From the NCBI RefSeq assembly GCF_002914585.1, contig NZ_PDDM01000010.1, positions 1 to 64,000 on the forward strand: a stretch of DNA of 64,000 nt, in the 5' to 3' direction. The stretch comes from Pseudanabaena sp. BC1403 (GTDB lineage: Bacteria; Cyanobacteriota; Cyanobacteriia; Pseudanabaenales; Pseudanabaenaceae). The notes beneath the pieces were generated by a model. The model did not search any database. It was given only the letters and a program-made list of their open reading frames with translations, and was not told where the DNA came from. This document shows positions 50,907-59,363 of the stretch, piece after piece. Made by a program: the position numbers and the translations under genes. Position 1 is the stretch's first letter; every line of letters begins with the position of its first letter.

Positions 50907-53231
50907 TTATTCAAGGTTTTCTACATCGATCTCTTCAGGAAATTCTTCTGAATTACTTTCTAATTCTAAATTAGATTCAGAAGTATTAGACAAGTCACGA
51001 TCCCCCTCAGTGTTAACTACGGCAACTAAGTCGATTTGCTGGCGATAGTAATCTACCCCCTTGACCTGTACTTCCACACGATCGCCCAAACAATATTGAC
51101 GACCACTGCGACGACCAACTAGCAGAGTCGAAGCCCTTGCCCTGCCCTTGCCGTTAATCAATGGGAACTCATACCAATCATCTTTAAGAGAACTGACATG
51201 GACTAAACCTTCAACTAATAGAGATTCAATTTCCACAAAGAATCCATAGGACTGGACACTAGTGATAATGCCATAGAAGTTTCCACCTGTATGCGATCGC
51301 ATAAACTCAGCTTTCCGCAATCCATCAAGATCGGAAATTGACCGATGATATAAAGCATCAGCTTGGTTTAGCTTCGGTACAACAACTTCTAAATCTTCAA
51401 TCAATTGACGTTCTGTCTCAGGCGGCAAAACACTCCAATTCACCTGTCCATGGGCGCTAGAACTGCGCAGATTTACGCCATCCTTAATTCTGATACTACG
51501 GCGATCGCGACCTTCTTCAAACACAGTATGCAAAATGCGCTGGATCAGCAAATCAGCATAATGGTTTTGGGGAAATACACCATGTACATAGGGTAGATCG
51601 ATTAAGCCCAATCCAAAGTGCAGTGAAGGTGCAAGCACATATTCGCTAGTCTTAAACATAGACATCAACAGATATTTGAGAATATCGCGAGTCGCGTCTT
51701 GTTCAAGCTGACTCACCTGTCCCAAAATCCGATGCAAATCAGCAATCTGAATCTGATCAGGCGTTTCTAGCTGCGCCGAAATCCCCATACTCTCTAATAG
51801 CTTAGTCCAGTCGTCAACTTTCCCTTGATCGGGAGCGATTTGACGCAAATAGATGGTCGGAATAGATAGAGACTGTAGATGCGAAGCGATCGCTTTGTTT
51901 GCCAAGATCATTATTTCCGTAACATTTCCAGAGATCTGCAAAGTTAAAGGAACCACTGTCAAGCCACGTACACCCTCATCCGCTTCTTGAGAAGGAATCT
52001 GTGGTAATACCAGTCTAATTGCATTAGAGCGCTCTTGGAGAAAAGCACCCACCTTAGCAATTAGATGTACCAGCTCTTCCACTTCCGTATCAATTTCTTG
52101 GCTAGGCGCATCCTCATCGACTGCCACCTTCCCATCAAGAATTTGTTGCGCTCTCTGATAACTCAAGTTAGCCCGAACTAATATTGCCGAAGGCTGAATC
52201 TCAAACGAAAGCATATTCCCTTCGTGATCCAATTTAATCAACACTGACATCGTTAGATATTCAGGCTGGTTAAATACATTCATCTCAGGTAACATCGGCA
52301 AAATCGTATCACCTAAGAAAAATGAACGCAGACGCTTTTGGGCTTCTAAGTCCAAAGGCGAACCCGCCGTCACATAGGTTGCCACATCGGGAATATGCAC
52401 ACCCAATTCCCATCCACCCTCTATCTCTGCAAGCGAAATCGCGGCGGCATTACCAATTCTGACTGTCAGAGTCTTACGTAAATCGAGACGATGCTTGAGA
52501 TCAGCTTTCCTTACGCCTCTCGGCAAACTTGCGGCCGCCGTAAGAGCCTTGGCGCTAAATCTTCTGGGCAAATTATGTTTGCAACATACCAGATCAATAT
52601 CATTCGTGGACTCAGCATCATCGCCCAAAACCTGCAAAACCCGTCCCAATGGCAAATGATTGCCTAGTGAAAATCTCACCATTTCTAAATGTACAAGCTT
52701 GCCAACAGCCACATCCAAATCAGGCGTTTCTTCATCTGGCACTAGCTCGACTTCAAACAGTAAGCGATCATCTAGGGGCACAGCCCGATAACTATCGTCA
52801 GTTAATTTTACGGTCGAAAGCAAGGTCGGATTTGATCGCTCAAGGATCAAGCGTACTTCGCCTTCAGGCGATCGCCGTCGCACACCATCTTTAGTTACCC
52901 GCACTAGCACGCGATCGCCATTCCAAGCATTGCTAAGACGACTCTCTCGCACATATATATCTTCAGCACCCTCGACATCTTGGATCGCAAAGCAAAAACC
53001 TTTGCTTGAACATCTCAAGCGACCTTCTACCAATCCTTCTTCTTGGATGCGGCGATATCGACCCTTGTCTTTTTCGAGAATGCCAATTTTTTCGAGTGCA
53101 TCAAGGGCAACTTGGAGCCGACGAACACTTTTGTTGTCATCACCGATCCCAAGTTTTTTTTCGATCGCCTTGGGCGTAACTAGCTTGTCATCAGAGAAAT
53201 TGTCTAACAGTTGATTAATCGAGAATTCCAT
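50907..53231 (-). CDS. RNase II/R (RNB) family protein without the catalytic aspartates
   Basis: A 774-residue protein with the RNase R layout: an N-terminal winged helix (about 1-65), cold-shock domains, an RNB domain (about 240-560) and a C-terminal S1 domain (about 640-740, FYGIITSVQSYGFFVEIESL). In active enzymes the RNB core starts with a TID..DAxDFDDA segment carrying four metal-binding aspartates. Here the aligned stretch reads RLDLRKTLTVRIGNAAAISL and lacks all four. Flanking sequence (GGWELGVHIPDVATYV, DTILPMLPEMN) is well aligned, so this is a real loss. It is probably a catalytically dead RNA-binding paralogue. ATG at 53231. Confidence 0.88.
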   Translation of the reverse strand: MEFSINQLLDNFSDDKLVTPKAIEKKLGIGDDNKSVRRLQVALDALEKIGILEKDKGRYRRIQEEGLVEGRLRCSSKGFCFAIQDVEGAEDIYVRESRLSNAWNGDRVLVRVTKDGVRRRSPEGEVRLILERSNPTLLSTVKLTDDSYRAVPLDDRLLFEVELVPDEETPDLDVAVGKLVHLEMVRFSLGNHLPLGRVLQVLGDDAESTNDIDLVCCKHNLPRRFSAKALTAAASLPRGVRKADLKHRLDLRKTLTVRIGNAAAISLAEIEGGWELGVHIPDVATYVTAGSPLDLEAQKRLRSFFLGDTILPMLPEMNVFNQPEYLTMSVLIKLDHEGNMLSFEIQPSAILVRANLSYQRAQQILDGKVAVDEDAPSQEIDTEVEELVHLIAKVGAFLQERSNAIRLVLPQIPSQEADEGVRGLTVVPLTLQISGNVTEIMILANKAIASHLQSLSIPTIYLRQIAPDQGKVDDWTKLLESMGISAQLETPDQIQIADLHRILGQVSQLEQDATRDILKYLLMSMFKTSEYVLAPSLHFGLGLIDLPYVHGVFPQNHYADLLIQRILHTVFEEGRDRRSIRIKDGVNLRSSSAHGQVNWSVLPPETERQLIEDLEVVVPKLNQADALYHRSISDLDGLRKAEFMRSHTGGNFYGIITSVQSYGFFVEIESLLVEGLVHVSSLKDDWYEFPLINGKGRARASTLLVGRRSGRQYCLGDRVEVQVKGVDYYRQQIDLVAVVNTEGDRDLSNTSESNLELESNSEEFPEEIDVENLE

Positions 53232-53982
53232 GAGGCGAAGGTCGAGAGATTGTTTAAGGTGAGCAAATTAGAGCAAACGAGGGGGTAACAAAATAGTAAC
53301 CTACGAACACAAACTACAAGCGGATATCAACATCGCAAATCAGCGAAAATCAAGCTTTCGGCGATTAGAACAGACAGACAACGTCAAGAGATTCGACTTA
53401 TCAAAACGAAACTGTGGAAGTTAATCTATCTTCTTAGAGACGATATTGATAGCTCTGCGATATGATTACAGAGTGAATACAGGATAGTGAAAATATGGAT
53501 CGAAACGCATATTTCTGTTTATCCCGAAGTGCATTCCCCAAGAAATCTTAGATTATCTACGATTATCTCTGTAGGGAGTTTAGCTCTAGCTTTTTGCCAT
53601 GCTTGTAGGGCTTAGGTAACTTACGAATTTGCAAAGTTAGCTTCTATAGTTTTCCCCTGCCAATCTTATTTTAGCCCAATTGCTCCAGCAAATATTTTGG
53701 ATATTAATTTTATTCGGTTTAAAGATTCTGCGATCGCTGTGATCGCTAAATATTAACTAGAGCATTTCACCAATAGATTGTAGGTGGAGATTGTAGGTGG
53801 CGCAAAGATCCCCCAATAGTCTTTTAAGTTTAATGCCATGCAATCTATGACGTATTGAAATATCGTTTTAGCTACAAAGCATAGCAGATGTGTTCAGCAA
53901 CACTTCACTTTTGACTGCTATTGTTGCTAAATTTGTTTTTGACAGATTTTTTACTGTTATGTTGTGAGGGAAAGTAATTCAT
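53232..53982. other. Long gene-free upstream region of the porins
   Basis: A 751-base gap between the divergent RNB gene and the first porin. It is AT-rich and contains a perfect tandem duplication AGATTGTAGGTGG (53775-53787 and 53788-53800). No gene is credible. It likely holds the porin promoter and a long 5' leader; I cannot place the promoter boxes. Confidence 0.5.
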
Positions 53983-55602
53983 ATGTCTAAGTTTTCTAAG
54001 AAAAATTGCAGCTTAGTAATTTCAGCGGCAGTAGCTGCATCTGCTCTTATTGCTGGTGCTGCCAATGCTCAAGCTTCTAAAGAATCTGAAGTTGTTCGCT
54101 CCGTAGGTGCTGACACCCTTGTCGAACAAGTTCAGCTTCGTCCTAGTGCTGTTGCTCAAAATGTAACTTCAGTATCTCAACTAAGCGATGTTCGCCCCAC
54201 TGACTGGGCTTTCACCGCATTGCAATCCTTGGTAGAGCGTTACGGTTGTATCGCTGGCTATCCTGACCGTACCTTCCGTGGCAAACAAGCAACCAGCCGT
54301 TACGAATTTGCCGCTGGTTTGAATGCTTGCTTGGACAAGATCAACGAAATCATCTCCGCAGGTTTGGCTGATAAGGTAAGCAAAGAAGACCTAGCTACTT
54401 TGCAAAAGCTTCAAGAAGAGTTTGCTGCTGAACTCGCAACTCTTCGTGGTCGTGTCGATGCTCTTGATGCTAAAGTCGCTAAGCTCGAAGCTCAACAATT
54501 CTCCACCACCACCAAGCTACGTGGCGAAGCTGTTTTCGGTCTTGTTGGTGGTTCTGATGGCGTTACCACAGCTACTAATCCTTCTAGCACTAATGTAGTT
54601 TTTAACTACCGTGCCCGTCTCAACTTCGACACCAGCTTCACTGGTAAGGATTTGTTGAGAACACGTCTACAAGCAAGCAACACTGCTAATTTCACCAACT
54701 TAGCAAATAGCAATAGTACCCGTTTAGCCTATGACGGTTTTGCTACTTCAGCTAATAGCTTTGAGCTTAACCGCTTGTATTACCGTTTTCCGATTGGTGG
54801 AAACGTTATTGCATATGTTGCACCTATCGGCGCTGTGCACGATATTCTTGATCCTTTGACCCCACTTCCAAATTCTGGCGATCAGTGGCTTAGCCGATTT
54901 AGTCGTTTCAACCCCTTGCTGCGTATTGCTTCTGGTGGTAACCCAGCAGTTGCAGGTTTTGACTTGAAATTTACAGATCAAGTAAGTTTCCAAGCAGCTT
55001 ACAGTGCATCAAACGCTGCTGATCCTGTTGGACAAGGTGGTATAGCTGGTGGTAACACCAAGATTGCTGCTCAATTTGTGTTCAAGCCTGCTGAATCTTT
55101 AAAGCTCGGTGTTGGTTATGCCCGTGCATACACAGTTGGTAACAGTCTTGGATCTGGCTTAAACGTTGATTCTTTGGGTGGTGTTACCGCTCCTGGTGTT
55201 AGTGGTATTAACAGTGACACCGTTGTGGGTAGCTTGATTTGGGACATCACCAAGAAGTTCACATTTAATACATGGGGCTCCTACACTTTTGCTAATTCTA
55301 CTGGTGTAACGACTGCTGGTACAACGTTCACTAGCTGGATGGCAGCTCTCTCTGCTAAAGATTTGTTCACTGAAGGTGATCTTGCTGCGCTTTCCTTCGG
55401 TCAGCCACTACTTAGAACTAGTGTTACTGGTTCTGCACAAGGTAGTACTGATACCCCTTATCACTTGGAAGCTTTCTACCGCTTCCGTGTTTCCAAGAAC
55501 ATCAGCATCACTCCTGGTGTTTTCTTCGTGTTTAACCAAAACAGCGCCAGCGCTAACGGCACTGCTACTGTTGGTGTAATCCGCACCACATTCTCCTTCT
55601 AG
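53983..55602 (+). CDS. Outer-membrane porin of the SLH/OprB type (copy 1)
   Basis: A 539-residue outer-membrane porin, of the kind annotated as SomA/SomB or iron-uptake porin. A signal peptide (SLVISAAVAASALIAGAANA) comes first, then an SLH domain (about 65-120; LSDVRPTDWAFTALQSLVER), which anchors to periplasmic cell wall. A coiled coil (about 135-170) and a beta-barrel of about 370 residues follow, ending in aromatic VIRTTFSF. The first 180 codons are nearly identical in DNA to the next gene. GAGGG upstream of the ATG at 53983 is the likely binding site. Confidence 0.92.
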   Translation: MSKFSKKNCSLVISAAVAASALIAGAANAQASKESEVVRSVGADTLVEQVQLRPSAVAQNVTSVSQLSDVRPTDWAFTALQSLVERYGCIAGYPDRTFRGKQATSRYEFAAGLNACLDKINEIISAGLADKVSKEDLATLQKLQEEFAAELATLRGRVDALDAKVAKLEAQQFSTTTKLRGEAVFGLVGGSDGVTTATNPSSTNVVFNYRARLNFDTSFTGKDLLRTRLQASNTANFTNLANSNSTRLAYDGFATSANSFELNRLYYRFPIGGNVIAYVAPIGAVHDILDPLTPLPNSGDQWLSRFSRFNPLLRIASGGNPAVAGFDLKFTDQVSFQAAYSASNAADPVGQGGIAGGNTKIAAQFVFKPAESLKLGVGYARAYTVGNSLGSGLNVDSLGGVTAPGVSGINSDTVVGSLIWDITKKFTFNTWGSYTFANSTGVTTAGTTFTSWMAALSAKDLFTEGDLAALSFGQPLLRTSVTGSAQGSTDTPYHLEAFYRFRVSKNISITPGVFFVFNQNSASANGTATVGVIRTTFSF

Positions 55603-55637
55603 AATTTGGTTATACCCCAAAAAAGGGTAGCGAAAAA

Positions 55638-55679
55638 GAGGTTAGTATGGGCGGTGCTTCGCGCTACCATACTAACCTC
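55638..55679. terminator. Palindrome with TTC loop after porin copy 1
   Basis: Outer arms 55638-55650 and 55667-55679 are exact; the GC core is imperfect, on a TTC loop. The gap 55603-55970 otherwise holds AT-rich DNA, likely the promoter of copy 2. Confidence 0.7.
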
Positions 55680-55970
55680 AAGTTTTTTCCATCTTGTAGC
55701 ATTGACCCAAAAAGTAAAAATGGAACTTTTCTTTTCCTTACTTTTAATCTTATTCTCTTAAATAAATAATTTTAATTAATAAACTAGTTAAAAAATTACA
55801 TTTATAAATATTTTACATTCTCAAACAATTTCATCTATACCGTAGGTGATAGTTAATTTTTAAATAAATTCTTAATGTGTTTAGGAACACTTAACTTTAC
55901 GCTGTGATTATTGGTACATTTATCAGTGATAGATGTACAATTTATTGCATTGTGAGGAATGGTATTCTTA

Positions 55971-57611
55971 ATGTCTAATTTTTCTAAGAAAAATTGCGGC
56001 TTAGTGATTTCAGCGGCAGTAGCTGCATCTGCTCTTATTGCTGGTGCTGCCAATGCTCAAGCTTCTAAAGAATCTGAAGTTGTTCGCTCCGTAGGTGCTG
56101 ACACCCTTGTCGAACAAGTTCAGTTGCGTCCTAGTGCTGTTGCTCAAAATGTTACTTCAGTATCTCAACTAAGCGATGTTCGCCCTACTGACTGGGCTTT
56201 CACCGCATTACAATCCTTGGTAGAGCGTTACGGTTGTATCGCTGGCTATCCTGACCGTACCTTCCGAGGCAAACAAGCAACCAGCCGTTACGAATTTGCT
56301 GCTGGTTTGAATGCTTGCTTGGACAAGATCAACGAAATCATCTCCGCAGGTTTGGCTGATAAGGTAAGCAAAGAAGACCTCGCCACCTTGCAAAAGCTTC
56401 AAGAAGAGTTTGCTGCTGAACTCGCAACCCTTCGTGGTCGTGTCGATGCTCTTGATGCTAAAGTCGCTAAGCTCGAAGCTCAACAATTCTCCACCACCAC
56501 CAAGCTACGCGGCGAAGCAGTTATGGCTCTTGCGGGTGCAACCGATGGTGTTGGTGCTCCTTTTGACAAAACCAACACAATTTTTAGCTACCGTGTTCGC
56601 CTCAATCTAGATACCAGTTTTACTGGCAAGGATTTATTGAGAACCCGCTTACAAGCCAGCAATACTCCAAATATTGGGCCATCTCTAAACAATGGCACGA
56701 ACTCTTGGAATGCTAACCGTTTGTCCTTTGAAAGTGGTAGATCGGACAATTCTTTTGAAGTCAACCGTTTGTACTACAGATTCCCTATTGGTGAAAGCAT
56801 CACAGCTTACATTGCACCCATTGGCGCTCCCGAAGATGTTATCAGCCCGTTAAATCCTCTTGAAAGTGATAGCCAAGCTACAATTTCTAGATTTGGGAAA
56901 TACAGCCCTTTGATTCGTATTGCATCTGGCGGTGGTGCTAGTGGATTGGCTATTGCTGGTTTGAAATTCAAGTTTAGCGATAAAGTTGACCTTGAGCTTG
57001 CATACACCGCATCAAATGCTGGTTCTGCAACTGGACAAGGTGGTTTATCTGGTGGTGATACCAAGATTGCAGCTCAATTTGTGTTTAAGCCTGCTGATGT
57101 ATTAACTCTCGGCGTTGGTTATGCTAATGCCTATACTGTTGGAAACAGTCTTGGTTCTGGCTTAAACGTTGATTCAATTGGAGCCTCTGCTGCTAATGCT
57201 GCTGGGATTAGTGGTATCAGAAGCAACACTGTTGTAGGTAGTTTGGTTTGGGATATTACCAAGAAGTTTACCTTCAATACTTGGGGTGCTTGGACTTTTG
57301 CTGATACAACTGGCGCAACTACTGCATCAACAACCTTTACCAGCTGGATGGCTGCATTGTCTGGTAAAGACTTGTTCACCGAAGGTGATCTAGCTGCTAT
57401 TATGTTTGGTCAACCCCTCCTTAGAACCAACGTTGGTGGCGTAGCGCAAGGTAGTGCAAATACTCCTTATCACTTGGAAGCTCTATATCGCTTCCGTGTT
57501 TCTAAGAATATCAGTATCACTCCTGGTGTGTTCTTCGTCTTTAACCAAAACAGCTCCAGTGCTAACGGCACTGCGACTGTTGGCGTAATTCGCACCACAT
57601 TCTCCTTCTAA
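55971..57611 (+). CDS. Outer-membrane porin of the SLH/OprB type (copy 2)
   Basis: A 546-residue paralogue of the preceding porin. Signal peptide, SLH domain and coiled coil (residues 1-180) match copy 1 almost base for base; the barrel diverges in the middle and converges again near the end (GSGLNVDS, then ITPGVFFVFNQNSSSANGTA). The ATG at 55971 follows GAGGAATGG; an ATG at 55959 would add four residues. Such pairs are common in cyanobacteria, and the divergent barrel loops suggest different solute preference. It likely shares few transcripts with copy 1 because of the hairpin between them. Confidence 0.92.
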   Translation: MSNFSKKNCGLVISAAVAASALIAGAANAQASKESEVVRSVGADTLVEQVQLRPSAVAQNVTSVSQLSDVRPTDWAFTALQSLVERYGCIAGYPDRTFRGKQATSRYEFAAGLNACLDKINEIISAGLADKVSKEDLATLQKLQEEFAAELATLRGRVDALDAKVAKLEAQQFSTTTKLRGEAVMALAGATDGVGAPFDKTNTIFSYRVRLNLDTSFTGKDLLRTRLQASNTPNIGPSLNNGTNSWNANRLSFESGRSDNSFEVNRLYYRFPIGESITAYIAPIGAPEDVISPLNPLESDSQATISRFGKYSPLIRIASGGGASGLAIAGLKFKFSDKVDLELAYTASNAGSATGQGGLSGGDTKIAAQFVFKPADVLTLGVGYANAYTVGNSLGSGLNVDSIGASAANAAGISGIRSNTVVGSLVWDITKKFTFNTWGAWTFADTTGATTASTTFTSWMAALSGKDLFTEGDLAAIMFGQPLLRTNVGGVAQGSANTPYHLEALYRFRVSKNISITPGVFFVFNQNSSSANGTATVGVIRTTFSF

Positions 57612-57619
57612 ATTAATTA

Positions 57620-57646
57620 AAAAAGGGGCGCGTTGCGCCCCTTTTT
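57620..57646 (+). terminator. 12-bp terminator after porin copy 2
   Basis: A-run, GGGGCGC/GCGCCCC stem, GTT loop and T-run: a classical bidirectional intrinsic terminator. Confidence 0.85.
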
Positions 57647-57651
57647 ATAAC

Positions 57652-57688
57652 AAAACAAAAGAGAGCGCACTGCGCTCTTTTTTGTTTT
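57652..57688 (-). terminator. 17-bp terminator of the HEAT-repeat gene
   Basis: Arms 57652-57668 and 57672-57688 match with one mismatch on an ACT loop. The right arm overlaps two bases of the HEAT gene stop codon. Confidence 0.8.
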
Positions 57689-58379
57689 ATACAGAGTCTA
57701 AGAACGATCGCGTTGCTTCAGCAACTTGGGGCATGGGATCATTGGCAAGCTTTTCTAGAGCAACTTTGGCATCAGAGCCACCAAGCTGTACTAGTGACTG
57801 GGCAACTCGATGTCGGATTTGCCAATCGGGATCTTCGATGAGCGGTAACAAGAGTGACACTGATGCGGGATTACCAAGATCTCCCAGAGAACCGATCGCA
57901 GCAATTTTAACGAGTTCATTAGGACTTTGTAATGCTTCGGTAAGTAACTCAAACCCTTGAGGATTGCCTAGCTCGCCGATCGCAGCAATGATGCTAAATT
58001 GAAACATCCAGTCGTTGGTGGACTCGTAGGCGGTTTTTAGTAGATCAAATGATTGGGTTAGTTGTAGAGAACCAAGTGACGCTGCTGCCGCCGCACGGAC
58101 ATCAATTTCAGGATCGATTGATAGGCGATCGCTTAAAATTTCTAAGGATTTTTCTAAATTAACTGTACCGACTGTGCCAATTTGACTCACTGCATCATAT
58201 CGGATACGCGCATAGGGATCGATCGCAGCGATCGAGAGTAAAGTAAATCTCTCAGAAATGGGAAGAGAGCGACTAGCATGGAGGGCTTTCATCCGAACAC
58301 CCATATCATCTGTAGCTAGTTGCTCTCTTAAGGATTCAAACTGAGTTTCTAATGTTTCGCTCACAAGAAAATCTCGCAA
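57687..58379 (-). CDS. HEAT-repeat protein, NblB/phycobilin-lyase-like
   Basis: A 230-residue protein of five or six HEAT/PBS-lyase repeats (for example DVRAAAAASLGSL, LVKIAAIGSLGDLGNP, QIRHRVAQSLVQLGG). It resembles NblB, which helps remove bilins when phycobilisomes are degraded under starvation, and bilin-lyase relatives. I keep the name open. The TTG start at 58379 directly follows the stop of the 82-residue gene (TAATTG), implying translational coupling; a GTG at 58364 is the alternative. Both genes are a leftward operon. Confidence 0.78.
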   Translation of the reverse strand: MRDFLVSETLETQFESLREQLATDDMGVRMKALHASRSLPISERFTLLSIAAIDPYARIRYDAVSQIGTVGTVNLEKSLEILSDRLSIDPEIDVRAAAAASLGSLQLTQSFDLLKTAYESTNDWMFQFSIIAAIGELGNPQGFELLTEALQSPNELVKIAAIGSLGDLGNPASVSLLLPLIEDPDWQIRHRVAQSLVQLGGSDAKVALEKLANDPMPQVAEATRSFLDSV

Positions 58380-58628
58380 TTAATACGCTAACGTTTCTAG
58401 TGTCTCACGTAAGTAGCTACGCACGAGATCATCAAGAACGCTTTCTTGTACTGCGACAACATCTTTGGGATCGCCTTTGGGGTCTCCGTTTCGAGAACGC
58501 TGCCATTTGTCAAATCCTGAACTGGTTGCGATCGCTTGTTTGAGGTGACTCCAGACTTTAGGATCTTTAGCGGCTTCATGCAAAGGGAGATCCAAGTCAT
58601 TCGCTGTTGAGGATAAGTTCATAGACAT
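58380..58628 (-). CDS. Small conserved-looking protein in operon with the HEAT gene
   Basis: An 82-residue acidic protein; core: LHEAAKDPKVWSHLKQAIA and GFDKWQRSR. No membrane segment or known domain. ATG at 58628 (MSMNLSSTA). It overlaps nothing, and its TAA abuts the start of the HEAT-repeat gene, so the two are co-translated. Function unknown; a phycobilisome-related role would be inference from the neighbour only. Confidence 0.7.
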   Translation of the reverse strand: MSMNLSSTANDLDLPLHEAAKDPKVWSHLKQAIATSSGFDKWQRSRNGDPKGDPKDVVAVQESVLDDLVRSYLRETLETLAY

Positions 58629-58803
58629 TTCCTAAGCTTATATAGAGATTACAGGGGAAAGATAATGTAGCGATTAGTGAAGAGCGAACTAAACTAAAGC
58701 ACACAATTAACTTGTTAACATTCATCCTATCATTCCAATAAGTTAGCCATAGATTTAAAATTAAATGTATATCTATAGATAGAAATCAATAATTTAAATC
58801 ATT

Positions 58804-59208
58804 ATGACTACTTCAAACCCTTTTGTTGACCCAAATATTGCATCACAGGCTACAGAATTAAGCCCAAACTATGCAATATCCGTTGTAATTGTGTTGGCAG
58901 GATTGCCACTTATATTGGTTCAACCGATTGCTGCGGGTGTAGTTGCAATTTTTGGATTGTTTTTAGTTTATCAAACGTCTACGATTCGATTAGTATTTAC
59001 CGCAACAGATTTAGATGTTTATCGATCGCAAGAGAAATTCCGTACTTTCCCTTATCAAGAGTGGCAAGATTGGAAGGTTTTTTGGTTTGGGTTTCCGATT
59101 TTGTTTTATTTTAAAGAAGTAAAAAGTATTCATTTCTTGCCAGTTTTATTTGATCCACAAATGCTAAAAACTTGTTTAGAAAAATATATTCCTTTAAAAA
59201 AATCTTAG
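58804..59208 (+). CDS. DUF3119-like membrane protein
   Basis: A 134-residue protein with two membrane helices (about 24-58; SVVIVLAGLPLILVQPIAAG and VVAIFGLFLVYQ) and a soluble C-terminal half with YQEWQDWKVFWFGFPILFYFKE. It fits DUF3119, found in cyanobacteria and plant plastids; the function is unknown. ATG at 58804. Divergent from the HEAT operon; the 175-base gap contains no further gene. Confidence 0.7.
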   Translation: MTTSNPFVDPNIASQATELSPNYAISVVIVLAGLPLILVQPIAAGVVAIFGLFLVYQTSTIRLVFTATDLDVYRSQEKFRTFPYQEWQDWKVFWFGFPILFYFKEVKSIHFLPVLFDPQMLKTCLEKYIPLKKS

Positions 59209-59216
59209 TAAAACCC

Positions 59217-59255
59217 AGAGAATAGGAGTGACCCGAAGCTTCGCTCCTATTCTCT
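59217..59255. terminator. 12-bp palindrome after the DUF3119 gene
   Basis: Arms 59217-59228 and 59244-59255 are exact, with a 15-base loop containing GAAGCTTC. Confidence 0.65.
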
Positions 59256-59264
59256 ATAGCTATC

Positions 59265-59319
59265 AAAACCGAATAAGAGAATGGCGACGCTTTGCGCCGC
59301 CATTCTCTTATTCGGTTTT
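59265..59319. repeat. 26-bp palindrome with TTT loop
   Basis: Arms 59265-59290 and 59294-59319 match with one mismatch. The core GGCGACGC-TTT-GCGCCGCC belongs to the shared-core family. Confidence 0.85.
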
Positions 59320-59363
59320 GATTTTGTCCTAATACAAGCGGCGACAATTATATTAAGAAATTT

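Noticed and set aside
50907-53231. RNB gene as a pseudogene
   Set aside because: The frame is full length with all other domains intact; only the metal-binding residues are missing.
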